A DNA stretch of 64,000 bases from Tribonema minus (taxonomy: Eukaryota > Sar > Xanthophyceae > Tribonematales > Tribonemataceae): the NCBI GenBank assembly GCA_017506865.1, contig JAFCMP010000279.1:124001-188000 (forward strand), given 5' to 3'. The notes under the pieces are model-generated. The model was not told the DNA's origin, made no database searches, and worked only from the letters and a program-made list of their open reading frames with translations. Of this stretch, positions 54,146 to 64,000 are shown one piece after another. How positions within the stretch are numbered: the stretch's first letter is position 1; every line of letters begins with the position of its first letter. The translations under genes and the position numbers were made by a program.

Positions 54146-57100
54146 CTAGTCCACAGTGTCACTCTGCATGCCAAAGCTTGGATCGTGGTCGACATCTGAG
54201 GCGTAGGCTTCCTGTAAATCCAGCCTGTGTGCCTGCAAGAGACGAAGATGTGAATGAGAGCATTTGTCATGGCTGCTGTTGACGCTTGGCAGCGCACATC
54301 TGCAATGCATCAAGAAAAGCTGAGGTCGGGCGTGTGTGAGCCGTGATAACCTATGCACATCCTCGCCTGCCACAGCAGACTAGATTTGGCTGTGCTGTGC
54401 AGCTCATTGTGCCTCTGGTGCGCTCTATGCGCTCCTGTACCAACATGTGTCCTGGTGAATTTGCTCAGGATATGACGCTACGCCAAGGCTACTGTACACG
54501 TGCAGCATGTCATCCTGACCTCCCTCGTCAGCATAGCGTCAAGTTTCTCATGGTTGCAAAAGTCACATCAAGCGCTATGTACATTGAAGTATACCTGATA
54601 CTTCGAAGTACGATGCCTAGCAACAAGTTTCTGGTGGTTGCAAACGTCACACCAAGCGCCATGTACATTATAGTATACCTGATACGATGCCCTTCTTGCA
54701 TTGACTTGTAGATGGCCCAGACAAAGAAACGAAGGCATGGATAACCACGCTGGTGAAGACTGACGTGACAGCGAGGTACGACCGCAAATTGATGCTTCAA
54801 AAACAGAAGAAGCTGCCAGACCTTGAGTGTAAACCCAAGAGACCAAATGCTCTACTCGACACCACAATGGTGGCCAAACCCTTCAGATTGAGGGCCACAT
54901 GCCACGTTGACCAAAAGCTTAGATGGCCCGGTTGATGATATTCATCCCAAATTCACGGCCGCTGTGGCAGCTGTGCAAGTCAGCTTACTACAAAGGTCAT
55001 CAACAGCAATCAAATGTTGATAAGTGAGGTACAACATGATGTATTTATTTGCACTCACTTGATATGCCTCTGCCACCGCCTCAATGCGATGCTGCCTGGT
55101 TTGAATCACTGCTGATTTGATGCTGTTTCTTTGTTCCTGTAAACATGGGCAAGCAGCGCATGAAAGCACTTTCTGGGGTTGTTGATATACATTGACGGCA
55201 TCAGACGTACATCACGGTGGCACCACATACATACAAGCAGATGGCGCCACATTCAAGTGGCTGATGCAGCTTGTGTGCCTCCGTTGCACAAGTGTTGACA
55301 ACACTTTCGCATTTTGCGGAGCGTCTGTTGACTTCTGAAGTTGCGGCCAAAGTTGGAGAGAGCACAACATGAAGTTGCAAGAAGAAGACCAACCTTGTGT
55401 GTGGTATATAGGTCTATATGCCACCCCTTTCTGTTTTCATGCAAATGCACGTGCTTGAACGGATACTAAATACTTCTTGAGCTGCTCAAAGGGCACCGCC
55501 AGTTATCGCCAGGTGGACCCAGGCTAAAGGTATTGCAGACAGAGGCAAGTGAACACCTGCAGTAAAGCACCAAGAGTGTGATTGCAAGCCCTGAATTCTT
55601 GATGATCGATGTTCACACCTCTTGAGGTTGCACTACTCACCGCGCAGTCGCGCCAAAGGGCAAGAGTGGATCATAACGTATTTGGTTGTGACCTGCTGCA
55701 TTAAGTAATGCTGATCTGTGCATGTGCAGTGCAATCCAAGGTGCAGAATTTGTCAAGTAGGTCAAGCACGCCGCAGAAAAACGGACCCAACAATACCCTC
55801 CGATCCCATTTGGCATCGCAATTGTGTTTACACATTGCTGCAGAGAAGGCACCATGGCTGGTGATTGCGCAGGCCAGGGACGCAGAACAATTTGATTCTA
55901 TCAGTACATACTTGGCAAACTTGATCATCCAGTACTCCGAAGCATCTGGGATTCTTCATGCCCTAGGCAAGAGTTGACAACAAGTACGTACCTGCTCATC
56001 CAGAGAAATCTGGGATGTGAGTGGCACAGAGCCTGTCGCCATGCTGGTCATGAAAAACCGAATGAGGTGCTTTTCGCACATGGGCTGTGATATCACTGCG
56101 CCGATTCCACGTGAGGTGCCGCTCAAAGCATGCGCGACAGCTGATATGAACTCCGTCATGTTAGCTCTACCGCTCAAATAGAACGCCGCCTGAGTGGGAG
56201 GCGCATATGCAAGAGCGCATCAGTTGCAGTCATGTTAGCTTTCTTGTCAAATGCTGATGGATAAGTGCACCTTTTATAATCCTCAAGTACTATCTCAAAG
56301 TTAAGGCTCCTCGGTAGCATTACAACGTCAAACAGGCATATGATTGTAGCAGCCACCTATGCACATACATACATACACACAGCGCCATGCCTCGGCCAAC
56401 ACTTCAAGACTTCAGCTTGTCCAAAGTCTAGTCCACGTCAACACCGTCATCGCATGCTGGCTTAGCCGAAGCCGGTCGCCTGAGCCAGTTTCGGCCCAGA
56501 ACACTACCGCTTGTCAAAACACCATCAGCTCTGGCATAATACATGGTTGGTCAAATAAGGATGAGGACAATGGCCAAACTGTTTCCGCAGAACCTATCAG
56601 CCATGAGGTTAGGTCTGTTGCTCCCCGGGCCTCATACATATGGGTTTCAAGCAGCCTTGCATTTTAATTGGACAGCATGCATGCCATACTTCTGTTTGTC
56701 AAAATAGTGACAAAACTCAAACCGGCATGCACCTTGCTGGTCCACTGGTGCTCAGCAGCGGAAAACACCTGCGGAAAGCAAAATGGCAGCAACATCGCAT
56801 GGTGTTGCATCATATTGTTAGCCTGCATGGCGTCTTCAAGAGTCTTGAGCAGCAGCAGGGCAGTGTGTGTCTAGCACTTGTGCTTTGTGTCCCATTTTGT
56901 TCAAACCCGCCGTATTATATGATCATAGCTGGATGATGGTTATTGGAAGGCTTACGCAGAGCGCACCTACGAGTCTGCATTCATGCCCTTTCTTGTACAA
57001 TGGCAGAACTCAAGCAAAGCGCTCATCAGATGACACCTAACGTTGGTGGGACCGCATGGGGTTGGTCAATTGCATGTTCTGGCCTGACTGGATACTGGTG

Positions 57101-60100
57101 GACTGCTTGTGAAATCAACACACAACGCTCAGCTAAGTCCACCTGTACATGTCAGGCGCTGTGAGAGCAACATTTGGTGCATGGGACCATTGCAAACACA
57201 GCATGCTTCCGAAGTATGACACATGGCGGACTTGCAGCAATGCTGGCAATCAGTGCTTCCTGACATAAAAACAGCATCACTAACATGAACACACTTGTGT
57301 GTTCGTCACAGCACACATCAACATGTGACATTTATGCCATGGCTACAAAGGTCCCTTGCCTTGTGTTCAACCTCAAGCCACTGCACCACTTCTTGTGGCG
57401 TGTAGCCCAGTGGTCCATTGCTGGGAAACGCCGCCTGTGGTGCTGTCCACTGACAGTGCCATTTGTCTGGAAGCATGTTCAATGGGTTGTTCTCTATGTC
57501 GCACAGCTCCAGCTGCGTCAGCATTTCGGTCATCTCGGGTGGCACAGCCTGCATAAGCAAGCATTTACGATGGCGGCCTCTGTCATAGCACGCTGCTATT
57601 GCTTGACGGTAGCATTCTGTGAGCAAGAAAGGTGCTGCTGATGATATGCAGCTAATGCTATACAGCGAGACTGTTTGAGGCACCATGGCAAGCACAACAT
57701 GGCCATACTCGATGGGCTTCAAAGGCTTGGGGATGTCAGCTGCATCACAGATGTTAAAGCAGCAACAGATAATAATGCAAAAATATGCAATTGACGAGCT
57801 GTTGGGATATCACTTTATACCCTGCACGTGATGCGATGTAGTGCTTGCGATCAGCAACCTGCTGATTGCGCTGCTTATCATGCATCAATTTTCACAACGG
57901 TCCGCTGTGACTCTGGATGGCTAACTTCACATGGGTTCAGATTCAGGTTGCGTGCATATGTAGCCTGCGCTGCGCCGGAAAATACGCCGAGTTTTCAATA
58001 ATGTGCATGGTCATGCCATGCAGCTTGGCGACTCAAGCTTCCATCATAATGTTTCAAGGATTTGCCGATTTTTCAAAGCATGACTATGGTCGGACTTCAT
58101 GATGCCAACCCAAGCAGCAGACACTGACGCAATTCCAGTTAATGTATAGACTACTGTGTTGAGTGTGTGCACCATGGAGCATATTGCTTATACAATTCAA
58201 GCAGTGCCCCCAATTACCTTGAGCATGTTCCTTCGCAAGTTGAGCCTCCTGAGCTGCACCAAGTTGATGATGGTCTTGGGTAGGAGTGACAATCTGTTGC
58301 AGCTCAAGTCCAGGTCCGTCAGCGCACCCTGTAACCGCATACAGAGCAAAGCATGATCGCTGATCAGCAGGTGAGTACCGATCCTTGCGTATGTACATAT
58401 AACATGAGATGAGAAACAATGCTGCTGATGAGCGCCCATGCAGTGAGAGCTCGCGCGCATCCAATCATGCGCCAAAGTCAAACAAAGCCTGTAACATGCA
58501 CGTATTATCTGCCTGTACGCCTCTCACATGAAGAGGTGCATTTGTGACAAGACCTGAACGGGGGGGGGTTACCAATACCGCAATCATCCCATCAGCCAGG
58601 CACACGCGGTACAGGCACATACACTTCAAGAAGCATTGAAAGGTGGCCCACGTGATGAGGTGGCATCGTCACAAGCTACATGGAAAAGGGGCCTAAACAC
58701 TATTCTTCTTGAATCTTGCCTGCATGGCTTCTGAAGTTACCGGAGTCTCGACTTTACAGTGGAAGCAGTGACTAGGGGGATGAGCAACCCCTTTTGAAAA
58801 ACTGTCCAGAGGTCCGCCTTCCCTGATTGTGTTCAGTAGCTCAGATTGTCGGGCTTGACGAGGCCTTTCGAATGCACCTATCCTCGAGTTGCACAACTTC
58901 AAACTTCAGAAGTTACAGGCAATAAGGTGATACATTTGTTGCTTGAAGTTGCTAGGGTTTGCACTAGGGCTTGGCCTGTCTCGGCGCCATCGACTTGGTG
59001 CGACCCGAGGACCTGGCCAATCAACGCCTTACACGTGGGGCTTTCCAATGGTGTCATCAAATTTTTCTGAGACAGCGGACCTCCGGCGCTGAATTCAAAG
59101 AGGAGCCGGCTTGCTGAAAGCTGAAATCGGCGATCTGCCACTGCAACCCCGCGGCCGCTGTTGTGACACCCAGCCGATGTAGACCTATCAAGCACCTTGT
59201 TCAATTGGAGAGAACACGAAGCACTCGCAGCCTTGCCTGCAATGTGTGTGTGTTCGCTGCTGCCGACGCAGCAGCAGCATTCGCTGTCAATTATTAATGC
59301 TGCTTGCCCTCCTAGACGCAAATGACCAGCAGCGTGGTAGTGACAGGTGCACATGTGCAGGAAGGCCTTGCTTCGAAGCCTGCAGATCACCTCGGCTTGT
59401 TTCAAGGCCATTTTCGCGGATTTGGGCGGTTACAGCCGATGGTAGTCGGCGATGGTCGAAAAACAGCCAGTTATATCCGATTTCTGGCGGTTAACGTCGA
59501 CTGAAGTCGGACATGCTTATCCACTATCCTACATCTCAACGTGGGAATTCTGGTCCGCATAATGTTATGAGCCACCCCCCTCACCATCAGGAGTTATCCC
59601 ATATCAACCCCCATCCCCCTAGTCACTGCTTCCACTGTAACAACAACCCCATCACCATCATTTTTGTCGGCTTCTAGAGTGCACTTGATTGCCAAGTCCT
59701 ACTCTAAAACATAGCATCATTCAAACCCGTCCTGTACAGCATGCCAAAGTACTCTCTGTTGTTGACAGTCCCTGATCCTTGGGGATGGCCAAGGCTTGCT
59801 GTCACAACGCTTCATGTCTGCGGGCGTTTGCTGTGTCATCAAATCAATTCGAGTTGCGCTCATAACATGGAGCACAGCGTGCAAGCAGCAGCCTGATCCG
59901 CTAGTAACCCTGATTGCAAGCATGCTAGCAGCACCTGGGTCTGATACATTCTGGTAGGACTGTGCAGGAGGTGCTCTTGGCTTCACAAGGTAGCTCATAG
60001 ACCCAACTGGCTATGTCAGCAGGCAGCAAGCACCTAGCATCCTGTGTGCACTGAACTAATCTACACCTGCACGGCATCTGCTCTTTGGAAGCGCGTGTAA

Positions 60101-63100
60101 GTCACAACAAAGCATCACTCTGGAGTGATTTGCTTTGCCTGAAAACACAGTCTCGACACCCTACTGGAAGAGGGGCTCTGAGAGGCGTGGAATAGGCCAG
60201 GCAAACAAGGCAGTCCCGTGTTGAAGCGTAGGACATTCACCGCAATATGTAAATGAAAGGAAATGCATATTTGTCACATGCCCTGTGCTTACCATAGTAC
60301 ACAGAAATTCGGGGACCTCGGCAAGGCTGTTGTGGCTTGCTTTGAGCACTTTGAGCGTCTTGGAGAGCAGCGCCAGATTCTGCAGGACAAGAAAATAGCA
60401 TGCGGTCATCTGTTCAACTTTGAGTTCATCAACCACAATTCAATTGCCATGTTGGGGTTTGAAGGCCGTTGGTTTCCTGCACCTCAGCACCTGCAGTCAC
60501 GGTCATGGCTGCGCCCTTCAGGGCTGATGCAAGCTTTGATGCATGTAAGGATACTTGCCGCATGTAATGTTGATGCATGGTTCCCACCCTCATTGCCTGC
60601 CTTGACTGGTGCTTTGAGATTCGCTCCTTCACACGTCCTGTATATTAGTTTCAGGCGATGCATGCTGTGGCCATCAGCACTTTGTGGTCAAAGATGCCAT
60701 GCGTTTGTTATACCTACCCGCAACTACTGCATGTCAAACCTCTCACTGGCTACAGACACAGTCTGTCATTGGTGTGGGTGACGTGCTCACGTCATCACAT
60801 AATCAACACTGGTCCATGGCAATTCAACTACTGGGCCAGAGGCATTTCCCCAAATGCAGGCATGTGCGTCCACTACCAGCACGTTTCTGTCAGCGATGCC
60901 ACGTGCTGCCAGAGACACATCCGCACTTGCCTGCGGTAGCTGTGTGATGCAATTGTGAGAGCAGTCGAGGCGTGTCAGTCCCTGCAGCGCTCCAATGGAT
61001 GGTGGAAGTCGTCCAAGGTTGTTGTTGCTCAGTTCAAGCGCCAGTAGCTGGCGCAGCAGTCCCACATGCTCCGACACAGCAGGGCCCACCTGGCGACAAG
61101 GAGCAGATACAACAACAACGCACCATACACCTGACTTTGGCATGCCCTCAAGCGGCACACACAGATCGTGTTCAGAGTATTTGCGGCATCTCAATCAACT
61201 CTTTATACTCAAATTACGTAGTGTACTCATGTCCTGCCTACAGCATGTAAAATACACAACTATGTCCTCATGACCACTGCATGTACAGTGGTAGCATGTA
61301 AAAAATTGCCGCAGGAGTGCCAAATGCACCACCAGCATCACAGGACGGCCTGTGGTGAAACTGCGCAGTATTGACAAAACCCAAACACGGCATGCTGCGC
61401 CATCATCTTGTCTTCATCTTGTCTTCAACGTAGGTAGAGCCACGCTATACCCAATGTTACCAGAAATCATACTTCTAAGGAGTGACAGCTGATGATAATA
61501 TTCAGAGTTTCATGATAATATTCAGAGTTTCATTCACCTCAATTCGCATATGTTGCTCCCAGTCATGTTCAATATGATTATGCAAGAAGCAAGTTGCAAT
61601 AGGTGCCTTAAAGTACAAGAACACGGGATCCGCACAAGCCAATCAGCACAAGTTTTTTTGTAATCTTGTGAGGATACCCGTGGCCTTGTTGTGCCTCACA
61701 TTGAAGTTATAGACTAGTGGTGGTCATCAGCACTGGCAAGGATGACTCGCTGGTGCTCAACATTTGAAACTCTCACAGATCATAATGCAATTGGTGCGTA
61801 TAACAAATTGAAGCAATATCATCTTCAGCATAGGGACAGTTCTGCGAACTAGTAATTGTGTAGCAACAACAGCGTTATGCAGTTCTGCAAAAGCTGCTGT
61901 TGCGCCAGAGCTGCGGTCGATGCATGAGTTTCCAGCGCAGTCCCTTTGCTAAAAGTTCGTGCTACATGTTGAAGTCTCCCATGTTGTTGCAAGCATCAAC
62001 TGCGAGAATCAGTACACAGCTTCACACGTGCTCACAGGAACTCTCACCTTGTTGTGGCCCAGATTCAGGTGATTGAGCAGTATCAGAGCTCCAACCTCAT
62101 CTGGAACTGCAAGCATCCTGTTGCATGATGCATCTAAATGGCGAATCTTTTTGCAGCAGCCCACATCCGGTGGCAATGATTGCAGCTGGTTGGAGGAGAT
62201 ATCGAGCCATTGAAGAGCTGTCCACTGGCCCATCTTATGACTGCAGCCAGCAAGCATAGGGACAAAATGCAGGCGACCACAATTACTTTGAAGAGTCTAG
62301 ACTAATCATCTTTGCAGCATGATCACTGCCACGTGCAAGTGGTACGTATGGACTTGTATTTATAAAGGCCCAAGGGAGGCCGGGTTGCCTATGCAATCGA
62401 AAAGCTTGCGTCAACGCAGCAGCCTAGTCTGCGCTGTGCCCTAGGAGTTTGGATACCGGCGCCGCAACACAGCCCAGCATTCGCGCTCCACGTGTGTATG
62501 CCATGACGCGCTCCGCCAACTCCCGGTGGTACATGTCCCTTGGGGCAAGGCAAGCGTGGTTGTGCCAACATGCACATACTGCAAGTGCTAGTGAGCGGTC
62601 ACACGTGTAAGCATGGGACATGCCTATCACCACCGGTGCTTCGTGTCAGCAGTTCTTGGCTCTACTGGTTTAGTAAGTGCTGTAAAATCAGAATGCCACA
62701 CAATAGTCAGGTGCTTTGTTCCACCCAACCTTGTGGCTGGTACTTCCAAGTGTAACCAAAAAGCCAGCTTTCCACAACATTTGACAACAAGCAGCTCTGG
62801 TCGACTTCCTTCTCCGGTGATGTCCGATGACCTGCCAAGCTGGCAATTGCAGGTGCACGGCCAAGTACAGGCATCGCATGTTGCACACACAGACTAGAAG
62901 CTGGCCTGTTGTTGAAATCTCTGTTGACCTGTTACAAGTGCCAACGCAGTTCTGCCGAGTGGATTACTGCTGTGCATGAACTCAGGACGCACACTTTGAA
63001 TATGGCCATTTGCAATCATGAAAACATGAAAACCCAGTGTTTGTGTATACAGCTGCTGCCCTCAAAGCTGGTGAAGCTTGCCTGACTTGCTGTATTTGAT

Positions 63101-63886
63101 TGGCGCGTACATCCAGCTCCACCAAAGCCGTCCAACCGGCCACCATCATTGTCAGCTGCGTCAGACAGTTCTGTGTGCGAGACCATGACAGCAGAGCATC
63201 AAGTTATCTGGTTGTACCCCTCGGTAATCTCCCTTGAGCCTTGGCAATTCACACCATCACGCGCACTTCTTGACATCACATGTCTGGCAGTCAATGTCAG
63301 GTAATAGTGTACTCAATATATGCCAACTCAGATTACCTCAATCAGGGATGTCAATGTCAAGGAGAGATGTCAATTGTCAAGCAGGGATGCCACCCTGGCC
63401 ACAGGGACTCATCAAACACGAGTCGTCGAGACGCACTTCACCATGCTGCGCATACGCACATGCTGCCGGCCGACAGGGGCATGCTAATCATGTCCGTTCT
63501 GCCGAAACACCATGGTTGATCACACCAGAAGCTGGCTTGCTGCTTTTTCAAGCTTTTACAGCCCACACAATCTTTTACTGAACGGCATATATGGCTAACG
63601 TTAACACTTCTTCAAGAAGATGGTATATTCATAAATGCGTATTGAAGCCATGAAAAGACCCAGGTGAGGATCGCAAAGCTGCGTACTTCAGGTATGACAG
63701 CATGCTCTTACCTGAGCTAGGTGCAGCACCTGAAGGTTGCAGAGAGCGCTCATTGATTCTGGAAGTGCGGAGAGCACATTCCCACCAGCCTCTAGACATT
63801 TTAAGCTGCACAGGTTGCCCATCTCAATCGGAAGCTGCTGCAGCCTGTTGTGCTGTATATCCAGATTTGTAAGGCTCGTCAGAACG
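54146..63886 (-). CDS. leucine-rich-repeat protein, 5' end beyond the window
   Basis: Minus-strand exons: 63886-63712, 62240-62048, 61089-60931, 60379-60293, 58328-58218, 57548-57372, 56166-55992, 55136-55059, 54232-54146 (stop TAG). The exons from 61089 to 57372 join in phase 0 and form a continuous LRR ladder (LLALELSNNNLGRLPPSIGA, LKVLKASHNSLAEVPEFLCT, LTDLDLSCNRLSLLPKTIIN). Earlier exons carry LTNLDIQHNRLQQLPIEMGN and LQWLDISSNQLQSLPPDVG. The repeats follow the 23-residue LxxLxxLxLxxNxLxxLP type of Ras-group and SHOC2-like proteins, usually protein-binding scaffolds. After the LRRs come GYTPQEVVQWLE and an unrecognised C-terminal region (ISAVAHALSGTSRGIGAVIS; IEAVAEAYQ; SFGMQSDTVD). A phase mismatch between the first two exons implies an unseen exon. 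The intron after 60931 starts GCAAGT. Confidence 0.85.
54538..54690. repeat. divergent tandem duplication in LRR-gene intron
   Basis: Two units of about 75-80 bp share AGTTTCT...GGTTGCAAA...GTCACA and GTATACCTGATAC. Confidence 0.85.
58757..59637. mobile_element. Tc1/mariner-type non-autonomous DNA transposon (881 bp)
   Basis: Perfect inverted repeats 58754-58782 and 59612-59640 (29 bp including flanks) start CAGTGGAAGCAGTGACTAGG. Taking CAGT...ACTG as the ends gives TA target duplications at 58755-58756 and 59638-59639, the hallmark of Tc1/mariner. No transposase frame is visible inside. It sits in the intron 58329-60292 of the LRR gene. Confidence 0.85.
60380..60930 (-). other. GC-AG intron of the LRR gene
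   Basis: Exon end CTACCGCAG is followed by GCAAGTGCGG, a consensus GC donor, and the intron ends TCCTGCAG. The join restores the LRR period (ITQLPQ to NLALLSKTLKVL). Confidence 0.8.
61491..61532. repeat. short tandem duplication, about 21-bp unit, in LRR-gene intron
   Basis: TGATAATATTCAGAGTTTCA occurs twice in a row. Confidence 0.9.
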
Positions 63887-64000
63887 CTGCGGCAATGTGT
63901 ACAACATGCGTGGCGGTGCGGCTGGTTAGTACCTTGGCCGCGGAGAAGTCATTGGACTGATCACTGAATTTCACGAGGTGTCACATCAGGCCAGTGAAGC

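Noticed and set aside
56936..57027. plus-strand protein-like frame (AYAERTYESAFMPFLVQWQN) inside an LRR-gene intron
   Set aside because: Short, without clear acceptor or partner exons; could be chance or a remnant.
1..64000. CRISPR arrays, rRNA genes, prokaryotic operons
   Set aside because: No regularly spaced short repeats with unique spacers, no rRNA-like segments, and genes are intron-split.

Overview
The window looks like nuclear DNA of an intron-rich eukaryote, most likely a green alga (chlorophyte). This is inferred from dense short exons with GT-AG introns, some GC-AG introns, CAG/CTG runs, poly-C/G tracts, a chromovirus-like Gypsy element and a Fanzor gene. I see no rRNA, no CRISPR and no prokaryote-style operon.

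Layout. (1) 1-13163, + strand: the 3' part of an ATM checkpoint kinase gene, 16 recognised exons covering FAT, PI3K-like kinase and FATC. The protein ends in a conserved Gly-Trp...Trp-Leu tail. (2) 13.2-22.9 kb: a repeat-rich stretch with orphan exons on both strands, a broken minus-strand gene, a 635-bp dispersed repeat (R), several tandem duplications, and a lone copy of an 86-bp foldable block. (3) 22.9-28.4 kb, minus strand: a six-exon gene for a Fanzor, the eukaryotic TnpB-like RNA-guided nuclease family. It has a RuvC core, a split zinc ribbon and an acidic tail. The second copy of the 86-bp block lies about 260 bp past its stop codon. (4) 29.4-41.8 kb: a three-layer nest. An old Gypsy fragment carries repeat R, and R was split by a 10,350-bp Gypsy element with 361-bp LTRs (about 98.6% identical), a 4-bp target duplication and an intact 2156-residue pol frame. 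The intact R at 14 kb is the matching unfilled site. (5) 43.8-53.7 kb: partly duplicated copies of an unidentified element with terminal repeats, coding a large unknown protein, a CCHC-knuckle/coiled-coil segment and no visible reverse transcriptase. A 42-bp perfect fold-back lies in its second copy. (6) 54.1-63.9 kb, minus strand: a multi-exon leucine-rich-repeat protein gene running off the right edge, with an 881-bp Tc1/mariner-type non-autonomous transposon in one intron.

ATM and the LRR protein are the host genes. Most of the rest is mobile DNA of different ages. The most notable item is the Fanzor with its repeated structured downstream block, a possible guide-RNA or element-end sequence. 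That link is inferred from position and folding, not shown.
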